A stretch of DNA of 9,523 nucleotides. It comes from Propionibacterium sp. Its GTDB lineage: Bacteria > Actinomycetota > Actinomycetes > Actinomycetales > Actinomycetaceae. The notes beneath the pieces were generated by a model. The model saw nothing but the letters and a program-made list of their open reading frames with translations. It was not told where the DNA came from and did not search any database. The stretch is from NCBI GenBank assembly GCA_030460725.1, contig JAKECL010000039.1, positions 1 to 9,523 of the forward strand. Reading direction: 5' to 3'. The position numbers were made by a program, and so were the translations under genes. Each line of letters begins with the position of its first letter. Position 1 is the first letter of the stretch. Shown here piece by piece: positions 4,673 to 9,523 of this stretch.

Positions 4673-6364
4673 TCAGCGTTCCCCGGCGGCCCTGGCCGCC
4701 CGACGCCGCGCCCGCCAGGTGAGGTGTGCTCCCTGGGGGTTCACTCTCTCGACCTCGGCACGCAGCGTCTCCTCCTCGCGTCCCACGCGCCTCACGCGGT
4801 GAGAGATCCACCCTGCCAGGACCAGCACGACCCCGAGCAGCAGCAGACGACCGGAGTAGCCGCTGGCCTGGAGGTGATGGACCAGGTTCGCTCCGAAGGC
4901 ATTCCACTGGTCGAGCCACTCCATGGCCGGACGGACCAGGCGTGCCGTCGCCCCGGGTGCCACCACCCACGGCAGGCCCAGGATCGTCACCACGATGCCG
5001 ATGACGTGGGCGCCCAGGGAGGAACGCCGTGCGAGCAGGGCGACCACGACGACGACCAGCAGGCCGCCCGCGAGTTCGATCAGGGCAGCCGGGTTCACGA
5101 CACCGGTGGACATGGGGTTGCCGGTGGCCAGCGTCATGCGTGCCCCGGCGTCGGCCAACAGGTACCAGCCCACCGGCACCAGGACCAGAGTCAGCAGCAG
5201 CGACCACACGTGTGCCCCCACGCGCGAGGGCACCTCAGGTACCACCGTCGCGCCGTCGAAGAGTGCGTCGTCGAGCGAACGCGGCGTCGAGGCTGTGTGT
5301 TGCTCCGACTCCTCCTGGGACGAGCGGGGACGCCATTGGGACTCCGCGCCCTCCTCGGGTGCCTCCTCCTGGGGTGCGACGAAGGAACGTCGGCGCACGC
5401 GGGTCTGGTCCAGCTCGTCCTCGCCTCCGGTGGTCGCCCCCTGGGCATCCTCACGTGCGCCCGACGCATTGAGGATGCTCGTGCGCTGGGTGGCTGCGAT
5501 TCCCACCGCGGCACCGACGACGGGATCGCCCTCGCCAGGGGTCGTCGGGGGTCGCTGGGTGGTGGCCGTCTCCGAGGTCTCGTCGTGTCCACGGTGGGTG
5601 TCGCGGTGGCCCAGCACGTCGGGTGGGGTCCCCGGTCCGTCCTGTGCGGTGGACGAGGGCGTCTGCGTGGCTTCCTCCCGCTCGGTCGTGTCCTGGGAGG
5701 GAGCGGGGACCACGGGGATGTGGGTCGAGGTGGTGCTCCTCTCCTGGTGACCGGTGGTCATGGCGTTGGCGACATCGGCCCAGCTGGTGGCCGGTGCGGT
5801 GTCCTCGGTCCCGGAGGGGTCCGCCACCTGCGAGGGGGTGCCGTGCGGTGTGGGGAGGTCGAGCGGTTCCTCGGGGGAGCCTTCCGGTGAGGCGGCGCTT
5901 GCCTCCGCGCCCGCGCTCGGGTCCGAGTCCTCGGTGCCCGTGCCCGTGCCGGTGCCCGTGCCCTCTGCGTTCGGCTGCTCCGGTGCGGGGAGGTCAGCGG
6001 GACCCGCCGGGGCGTCGGTGTGGTCGGCGGCGCCAGCCGCCTCTGTTGGGGCCGGCTCTGTGGGGGTCGCCTCTGTGGGGGCCGGCTCCGGGGACGGGAA
6101 GCCGGTGTGCTCCGCGGGATCGTCGGTGGGTGGGACTCCCCCGCCTCCCTCCCCGACTTCCTCCGCCGGGGCGGCTGGGTCCGCGGACCCAGCGACCTGC
6201 TCCGGTGCGCCCGACGACGGCGCGTCGGGATCGCTGGTGACGGGAGTCTCCACCGGGGTTGCGTCCGGCTCGAAGACGGGCTGTGCGTCGAGGACCAGAT
6301 CCGCGTCGCTCGGCGGCGTCGGCTCCGGATCCGGGATGCGGGCGTCAGGGTCCTGATCGGTCAT
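4673..6364 (-). CDS. Four-helix membrane protein with long disordered acidic N-terminal region, unknown function
   Basis: 563 residues. Roughly residues 1-380 are low-complexity and rich in Pro, Glu, Asp, Thr, Ser and Ala, with no signal peptide, so they are probably cytoplasmic and unfolded. Two short repeats occur there: P-T-E units near residues 93-108 and a G-T run at 135-144. A semi-conserved block containing RVRRRSFVAPQEEAPEEG precedes the membrane part. Four hydrophobic helices follow at about 384-403, 426-445, 453-471 and 506-522. The tail after residue 523 is charged and strongly basic at the end (WRARRRAARAAGER). An excellent AGGAGG at 6369-6374 lies 4 nt before the ATG at 6364, with a -10 candidate behind it. 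The stop codon is 5 nt from the hydrolase start, so the two form an operon. I do not recognise a named family. A scaffold role is only a guess. Confidence 0.85.
   Translation of the reverse strand: MTDQDPDARIPDPEPTPPSDADLVLDAQPVFEPDATPVETPVTSDPDAPSSGAPEQVAGSADPAAPAEEVGEGGGGVPPTDDPAEHTGFPSPEPAPTEATPTEPAPTEAAGAADHTDAPAGPADLPAPEQPNAEGTGTGTGTGTEDSDPSAGAEASAASPEGSPEEPLDLPTPHGTPSQVADPSGTEDTAPATSWADVANAMTTGHQERSTTSTHIPVVPAPSQDTTEREEATQTPSSTAQDGPGTPPDVLGHRDTHRGHDETSETATTQRPPTTPGEGDPVVGAAVGIAATQRTSILNASGAREDAQGATTGGEDELDQTRVRRRSFVAPQEEAPEEGAESQWRPRSSQEESEQHTASTPRSLDDALFDGATVVPEVPSRVGAHVWSLLLTLVLVPVGWYLLADAGARMTLATGNPMSTGVVNPAALIELAGGLLVVVVVALLARRSSLGAHVIGIVVTILGLPWVVAPGATARLVRPAMEWLDQWNAFGANLVHHLQASGYSGRLLLLGVVLVLAGWISHRVRRVGREEETLRAEVERVNPQGAHLTWRARRRAARAAGER
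5933..5962. repeat. 5 x 6-bp in-frame tandem repeat (Gly-Thr run)
   Basis: Five units of [g/c]gtgcc in a row encode GTGTGTGTGT at residues 135-144 of the disordered membrane protein. The 6-bp period keeps frame, so strand slippage could change the length without breaking the gene. Confidence 0.9.
6043..6087. repeat. 3 x 15-bp imperfect tandem repeat (PTE units)
   Basis: Three consecutive 15-bp copies of ctgtgggggccggct, differing at a few bases, encode repeats of the form [P/A]-[A/T]-P-T-E within the disordered part of the membrane protein at 4673-6364. Confidence 0.8.
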
Positions 6365-6385
6365 GGCTCCTCCTCTTTCCCGCCC

Positions 6386-6391
6386 AACATA
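6386..6391 (-). promoter_or_regulatory. -10 candidate (TATGTT) for the membrane protein-hydrolase pair
   Basis: On the minus strand TATGTT fits TANNNT and lies 21 nt before the ATG at 6364, leaving a short leader of about 15 nt that carries the AGGAGG ribosome-binding site. A TTGAGC further upstream is 21 bp away, too far for a normal -35. The 70-bp gap behind the preceding gene makes an internal promoter plausible, though read-through is also possible. Confidence 0.4.
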
Positions 6392-6434
6392 GCGCCCGGG
6401 CCGGTGGCTGGAGCTCAAGCAGTGCGGCTGGCCG

Positions 6435-7535
6435 TCAGTTCTCCGTGGCACCGGCGTCCGGGTCGCCCTCGTGAGGGGGAAGGGCACGACGCATCCAGTG
6501 CACCCCCAGAGACGTGGCCACCAGCAGCGAACCGAGGGCCGTGACGACCGGCGCGGTCAACCCGACGGCGGTGACGTGGGAGGTTCCGGGAGTGATGACC
6601 ACCCCGGTCAGTGTCGACCACACGGGAACGGCGAAGAGACCGGGGAGGATCATGAGCAGCCACGCAGGCACCTGCGTTCCCAGGACGGACCAGCGTGAAC
6701 CCAGCGCCACCAGACCCAGCAGCACAGCGGCCAGCAGGGCGAAGAGGGGGCGGGGGGCATGCCCGACCAGGATGCCCGGCAGCCCGCGCGCGGCGACCTC
6801 GGTGGTGTCGCGAGGGGCTGCCAGCAGCAGGGCCGCAACTGCGCCTCCCACCAGTGCCAGGGACGTGGAGGCGACGGCCGTGCGCTCACGACCGTGGGCG
6901 AGCACACGGTCGTGCTCCTCGGGGTCCGGGTCTGCCGGGCGGCGGCGTCCCAGGAACACGGCGACGGTGGCACCCAGGCAGATCGAGAGCACGCTGAGCG
7001 GGTAGAGGCCCCAGGACAGGGCGGCGACCAGGTCCGCCCCGGACACACCGGAGACGGTGCGTCCCGGCAGGGGCATCACGCCGACGAGTTGGAACAGGCC
7101 CACCACCACGGCGGCGGCAGAGGTGACCACCATCCCACTGGGGGAGTCCTCGGAGTTCAGTCCGACAAGCACCAGGAGGAGCGTGGACACCATGATTCCC
7201 ACGATGCCCTCGGAGGAGGACAGGGGCTGTCCCACGGCCGCGGTGGCCTGCAGGTCGGTGACCGACAGACCCAGGATGGACAGGGCGATGGGGGCGAAGA
7301 AGGTGGCGAAGACGGCGCTCCTCAGGTGGCGCCGCGGCGCGCGGCGCGGTTCGTGTGAGGTGGGAGAGGGAGCGGCGACGGGAGAGGGAGCGGCGACGGA
7401 GGCGGGACGCGGTCCGGAGACGTGTGTGGTCACAGGCCCCGGGACTGCACCCACGGGGCGCCCATCAGGTGCGGAGGACGGATGGGAGGCCGCGGGGACG
7501 CTGCCCGTCCCTGGTGTGTCTCCAGCCTGGTCCAT
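6435..7535 (-). CDS. Eight-helix membrane protein, unknown function
   Basis: 366 residues from the ATG at 7535. Residues 1-70 are Pro/Ala/Ser-rich, unfolded and end in a basic patch (RRAPRRHLR), suggesting a cytoplasmic N-terminus. Eight hydrophobic segments follow at about 72-92, 109-126, 134-156, 168-196, 220-240, 262-281, 288-314 and 324-348. The C-terminus is short and polar. The loop after helix 4 (about 197-218) is highly charged and probably cytoplasmic. I recognise no transporter signature, catalytic motif or named family; a structural or small-molecule transport role cannot be decided. It is followed on the same strand by another membrane protein after 70 bp, and is divergent from the Fic-like gene over 78 bp. 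The start is backed by a GATACT box 6 nt upstream, which also lies next to AGGGG, so leaderless or short-leader translation are both possible. Confidence 0.85.
   Translation of the reverse strand: MDQAGDTPGTGSVPAASHPSSAPDGRPVGAVPGPVTTHVSGPRPASVAAPSPVAAPSPTSHEPRRAPRRHLRSAVFATFFAPIALSILGLSVTDLQATAAVGQPLSSSEGIVGIMVSTLLLVLVGLNSEDSPSGMVVTSAAAVVVGLFQLVGVMPLPGRTVSGVSGADLVAALSWGLYPLSVLSICLGATVAVFLGRRRPADPDPEEHDRVLAHGRERTAVASTSLALVGGAVAALLLAAPRDTTEVAARGLPGILVGHAPRPLFALLAAVLLGLVALGSRWSVLGTQVPAWLLMILPGLFAVPVWSTLTGVVITPGTSHVTAVGLTAPVVTALGSLLVATSLGVHWMRRALPPHEGDPDAGATEN
7362..7397. repeat. Perfect 2 x 18-bp in-frame tandem duplication
   Basis: The 18-mer GGGAGAGGGAGCGGCGAC occurs twice head to tail (7362-7379 and 7380-7397) and encodes VAAPSP twice (residues 47-58) in the disordered N-terminus of the eight-helix membrane protein. 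Perfect identity suggests a recent duplication. Confidence 0.92.
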
Positions 7536-7541
7536 GGCACC

Positions 7542-7547
7542 AGTATC
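7542..7547 (-). promoter_or_regulatory. -10 candidate (GATACT) of the eight-helix membrane protein gene
   Basis: GATACT on the minus strand differs from TATACT only at the first base and ends 6 nt before the ATG at 7535, the same spacing as four other genes here. The weaker first base lowers confidence. Confidence 0.4.
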
Positions 7548-7559
7548 CCCTGAGACCTT

Positions 7560-7573
7560 CCGGGCGCGCCCGG
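7560..7573. promoter_or_regulatory. 14-bp perfect palindrome between divergent promoters
   Basis: CCGGGCGCGCCCGG is its own reverse complement and lies between the two divergent -10 boxes (7542-7547 and 7602-7607). It covers the place where a -35 for the minus-strand gene would be. It may be an operator for an unknown dimeric regulator, though such palindromes also arise by chance at this base composition. Confidence 0.3.
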
Positions 7574-7601
7574 TGCAGGGCGGTGCCGGGCGGTCCGCAG
7601 A

Positions 7602-7607
7602 TACGCT
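7602..7607 (+). promoter_or_regulatory. -10 box of the Fic-like gene (TACGCT), predicted leaderless
   Basis: TACGCT fits TANNNT and ends 6 nt before the ATG at 7614. The intervening GGACGG is a poor Shine-Dalgarno and too close to the start, so leaderless translation is the better reading. Confidence 0.5.
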
Positions 7608-7613
7608 GGACGG

Positions 7614-8462
7614 ATGCCGGACACGCACCATCCCACCGCTCCTACTTCCCCCACCGCCCTGCGCCTGTCTCGTGCCTGGTCCGATGGGCGCGTGCGTCAG
7701 GAGGTGGAGGGCGCGCAGGAGGCTCTCGCCCGTCTGCGTTTCCACGAGGGGCTGCGCCGGGGCTGGGCGGAGGCGCGTGCGGAGGCCGCCGTGCGTGAGG
7801 CCTGCGCGCTGGCAGTCCTGGAGGGGGCGCGCACCACGGTCGACGATCTGCGGGCCCTGAGCCTGCAGGACGCCGCCGGGGAACTGGGAAGGGTGGACCC
7901 CGGTGCGGCACTGACCCTGGGGATCTGGCGCGCCCAGTGGAACCTCACCTCGGACTTCCCACCGCTCAACCAGCGCCAACCCCACAGGCGCGCGGCCCGC
8001 CCGCTGCCGGCGCTCCTGGCCCGCATCCACCGTGACACCTGCTCCGTGCTGGTCTCCTCCGGTGCCCTGGGTTCCCACGGTGTCGCCCTTCCCGTCGATT
8101 CCCGTGCCTTGGCCGCAGTGCTGGCCCTGGCCGCAGGTGACCTGCCTCCACTGGCGGTGGCAGCCGGAGTTGCCGCGCTGTTGCGGGCCGGGGACGTCTT
8201 CAGGCCGGCTTCGATGGCTGTGGGCGCGACGCTGGCGCGCTGGCTGCTGGTGGAGCGCGGGACCGATCCCACGGGGGTGTGCATGCCCTCCATCCTGGAC
8301 GCCGAGGACCCGCGTGCGGCGGGCCGCGCGCTGGGCGCGTGGGTGGAGGGCGGGGACGAGGGCGCCGCGCAGTGGCTCCTCCACTGGGTGCGGGGCGTGC
8401 GCCGGGGTGCTGAGGAGGGCATCGAGGTGGCCCTGCGGGTCCAGGCCGGGCGCCTCGGCTGA
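7614..8462 (+). CDS. Fic-like protein with degenerate catalytic motif
   Basis: 282 residues, soluble, largely helical. The segment E-A-C-A-L-A-V-L-E-G-A-R-T-T-V-D-D-L (62-79) resembles the N-terminal Fic segment SSAIEG-x-x-T-T-x-x-[D/E]-L. A later helix pair resembles the Fic core: DVFRPASMAVGATLARWLLV (194-213) lines up with HPFxxGNGRxGRxLxxxLL. If so, the catalytic His is D194, F196 is kept, the GNGR loop is ASMA (199-202), and G204 is kept. AMP transfer therefore seems lost. The C-terminal part (W243 to about 275) is another conserved-looking helix pair. Proteins of this length with a weak Fic-like pattern, often labelled oxidoreductase, occur beside the SerB-like HAD gene in other actinobacteria; that label has no motif support here (no dinucleotide-binding motif). 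The role is unknown. It converges on the HAD gene and is divergent from the eight-helix protein. Confidence 0.75.
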   Translation: MPDTHHPTAPTSPTALRLSRAWSDGRVRQEVEGAQEALARLRFHEGLRRGWAEARAEAAVREACALAVLEGARTTVDDLRALSLQDAAGELGRVDPGAALTLGIWRAQWNLTSDFPPLNQRQPHRRAARPLPALLARIHRDTCSVLVSSGALGSHGVALPVDSRALAAVLALAAGDLPPLAVAAGVAALLRAGDVFRPASMAVGATLARWLLVERGTDPTGVCMPSILDAEDPRAAGRALGAWVEGGDEGAAQWLLHWVRGVRRGAEEGIEVALRVQAGRLG

Positions 8463-8468
8463 GGCGGA

Positions 8469-8485
8469 GGAGCCGCAGCGGCTCC
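8469..8485 (+). terminator. Terminator hairpin after the Fic-like gene
   Basis: GGAGCCG (8469-8475) and CGGCTCC (8479-8485) pair perfectly around CAG, only 6 nt after the stop codon. The stem is short and lacks a T-run, but its position directly behind the gene supports termination. Confidence 0.6.
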
Positions 8486-8565
8486 CCGGGTCCGACAGGA
8501 ACCAGCGCGGTCGGTCGGGCGCCCGGGTGGGAGCCGGCACGGCAGGACCCTGGGTGGAGTGGCCA

Positions 8566-8589
8566 GCCACCCCGGTGACCGGGGTCGGC
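8566..8589. terminator. Terminator hairpin for the HAD gene, possibly bidirectional
   Basis: ACCCCGG (8569-8575) pairs with CCGGGGT (8579-8585) around TGA, and GCC (8566-8568) can extend the stem with GGC (8587-8589) across a one-base bulge. It lies 24 nt beyond the stop codon of the minus-strand HAD gene (8613) and between convergent genes. Confidence 0.55.
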
Positions 8590-8612
8590 CGTCCTCGTGG
8601 AGCGGGGCCCGG

Positions 8613-9416
8613 TCAGTCCCGGTTGCGCCCAACCCGGGTCGCCATGACCAGGAGGGCACCGGCCCCCAACGTGAGGAGCGCCGCCGGCAGCGCCACCCGT
8701 GCCGGCGAGGTCCGCACGCGCACCGTGTGGGAGAACGTGAGGACCTGCCAGTCGCGCTCGCGGGCGGCCTCGCGCAGACCCCGGTCGGGGTTGACGGCCA
8801 CGGGGTGGCCCACGATCTCCAACAGCGGAAGGTCGGTGACCGAGTCGGAGTAGGCGAAGCAGTGGGCGAGGTCCCAGCCCTGCTCGTGCGCCAGCTGCGC
8901 GCAGGCGAGGGCCTTGTCCTGTCCGTGGTTGAAGTGGGTGATGCGCCCGGTGAATGCGTTGTCCTCGCCAGTCTCCGCCACACTCCCGATCGCATGATCC
9001 GCGCCGAGCATGGCGGCGATGGGTCGCACCATCTGCTCCACCGACGCCGAAGCGATGACCACGTCATGACCTGCGGCGCGGTGCAGGGCGATGAGGTCCA
9101 GGGCTTCCGTGTGGCACACGGGATCGATGGATCCGGACAGCGCGTCGGCCACCGTCGACTCCAGGAGTGCGGCGTCCCAGCCCCGCGCCAGCACTCCCAG
9201 GGAGTCGCGCATCCGCTCCATCAGGTGCTCATCGGCCCCGCGCAGCAGGTAGGGCAGGTGGATGAGCACGCCGATGGCCGCCCCCCTTCGCGTGATGAGG
9301 CCTGCCCGGCGCAGGGGATCGCGCAGGGCCATTGACGAGGAGGTCGCGAGCACCGTCTTGTCCAGGTCGAAGAACGCTGCACACCTGGGTCGTGCCATCT
9401 CGCGATGTGTGGCCAT
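8613..9416 (-). CDS. HAD subfamily IB phosphatase (SerB-like) with C-terminal membrane helix
   Basis: 267 residues from the ATG at 9416. All four HAD motifs are present: FFDLDKT (15-21) with nucleophile D17 and acid/base D19, VIASAS (120-125) with S123, K168 in HGQDKA, and YSDSVTDLPLL (189-199) with D191 and D195 for magnesium. This is the layout of subfamily IB (SerB-like phosphatases, TIGR01490 type); the substrate is unknown and phosphoserine is not assured. A hydrophobic helix at about 238-260 followed by RVGRNRD would anchor it to the membrane, with the catalytic domain probably cytoplasmic. M. tuberculosis Rv3661 is the likely counterpart. ATG 9416 is preferred because AGGGG lies about 11 nt upstream; ATG 9398 is possible but has a poor ribosome site, and ATG 9503 would add a low-quality N-terminus. 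In relatives the next genes are often ssd/tadZ and the tad pilus cluster, which lie outside this window. Confidence 0.93.
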   Translation of the reverse strand: MATHREMARPRCAAFFDLDKTVLATSSSMALRDPLRRAGLITRRGAAIGVLIHLPYLLRGADEHLMERMRDSLGVLARGWDAALLESTVADALSGSIDPVCHTEALDLIALHRAAGHDVVIASASVEQMVRPIAAMLGADHAIGSVAETGEDNAFTGRITHFNHGQDKALACAQLAHEQGWDLAHCFAYSDSVTDLPLLEIVGHPVAVNPDRGLREAARERDWQVLTFSHTVRVRTSPARVALPAALLTLGAGALLVMATRVGRNRD

Positions 9417-9471
9417 GTGTCGTGCCCCTCTGTCACCTGGTGCCCCCGGGCCGCCCCCGACGTCTGCGTCG

Positions 9472-9507
9472 TCCACAGGCTGGGTCCGTGCCCAGTCTTC
9501 CACAGGC
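9472..9507. repeat. TCCACAGGC direct repeat flanking a small inverted repeat
   Basis: TCCACAGGC occurs at 9472-9480 and 9499-9507, 27 bp apart. Between them CTGGG (9480-9484) can pair with CCCAG (9491-9495). TCCACAGG matches the end of a DnaA box (TTATCCACA) but the TTA part is missing in both copies. It lies upstream of the HAD gene at the window edge, in what is probably the intergenic region before the next gene. Function unknown. Confidence 0.5.
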
Positions 9508-9523
9508 GGGGGAGGGTGAGCTG

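Noticed and set aside
4668..5207. Upstream extension of the hydrolase frame
   Set aside because: It overlaps the membrane protein's C-terminal coding region in another frame. The GTG at 4667, 5 nt after that stop codon, gives a normal-length hydrolase.
4607..5890. Plus-strand open frame of 427 codons opposite the disordered membrane protein
   Set aside because: Its His/Gly/Arg-rich translation shows no domain or membrane pattern, while the minus strand has AGGAGG, an ATG and four membrane helices.
7424..7436. TGTG-N4-CACA as a Crp site
   Set aside because: Spacing is 4 bp too short and it lies inside the coding region of the eight-helix protein.
7536..8570. Upstream extension of the eight-helix membrane protein frame on the minus strand
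   Set aside because: It runs antisense through the Fic-like gene. The ATG at 7535 is followed by a plausible N-terminus and preceded by promoter-like sequence.
7697..9067. Minus-strand open frame of 456 codons across the Fic-like and HAD genes
   Set aside because: Composition is Arg/Ser/Pro-rich without motifs, and it overlaps the HAD gene in a different frame of the same strand.
9417..9503. Extended HAD start at ATG 9503
   Set aside because: There is no ribosome-binding site before it and the added 29 residues are low-complexity and lie over a repeat-bearing region that looks intergenic. ATG 9416 has AGGGG upstream.
1..9523. CRISPR arrays, tRNA or rRNA genes, insertion sequences, phage genes, defence or biosynthetic clusters
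   Set aside because: No array-like repeats, cloverleaf, transposase or terminal inverted repeats were seen. Every coding stretch is accounted for by the listed genes.

Overview
The window is a very GC-rich chromosomal stretch from an actinobacterium (Actinomycetota). The genus cannot be fixed from sequence alone; a relative of Actinomycetaceae is a guess. The call rests on a WhiB-family iron-sulfur regulator, a Crp/GlxR-type regulator, promoters with a -10 box but little -35, and a gene order that matches a conserved actinobacterial neighbourhood. In Mycobacterium tuberculosis that neighbourhood is ponA2-whiB4-Rv3678A-crp-nth-marP-ephE ... Rv3661; in Streptomyces it surrounds wblA.

Layout, left to right. 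(1) Positions 1-1290, minus: N-terminal 430 residues of a bifunctional class A penicillin-binding protein, cut by the window edge just after its catalytic STFK motif. (2) 1488-1826, plus: WhiB4/WblA-type regulator, divergent from the PBP, with a strong promoter overlapped by a near-consensus Crp/GlxR operator. (3) 1879-2037, plus: a 52-residue DUF4177 protein. (4) 2185-2868, minus: Crp/GlxR cAMP-receptor-type regulator, converging on DUF4177 across a 16-bp perfect hairpin. (5) 3013-3675, plus: endonuclease III (nth), divergent from crp. (6) 3741-7535, minus: three genes in series, namely an eight-helix membrane protein, a four-helix membrane protein with a ~380-residue disordered N-terminus, and an alpha/beta-hydrolase whose nucleophile position is glycine. 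(7) 7614-8462, plus: a Fic-like protein whose catalytic motif is degenerate. (8) 8613-9416, minus: a SerB-like HAD subfamily IB phosphatase with a C-terminal membrane anchor.

How the parts fit. Cell-wall synthesis (PBP), redox control (WhiB), cAMP-type control (Crp) and base-excision repair (Nth) sit side by side. The Crp-like site over the whiB promoter suggests that the local Crp represses whiB. Four genes (PBP, DUF4177, nth, Fic-like) have a TANNNT box ending exactly 6 nt before the start codon, and a fifth (the eight-helix membrane protein) has a near match. This predicts leaderless mRNAs.

This is mainly a conserved housekeeping region. I see no mobile element, CRISPR array, tRNA, rRNA, phage gene or defence island. 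The points most worth following are two apparent pseudoenzymes (hydrolase without nucleophile, Fic fold without its motif), the disordered membrane protein coupled to the former, and the promoter architecture. No gene-free stretch exceeds about 200 bases.
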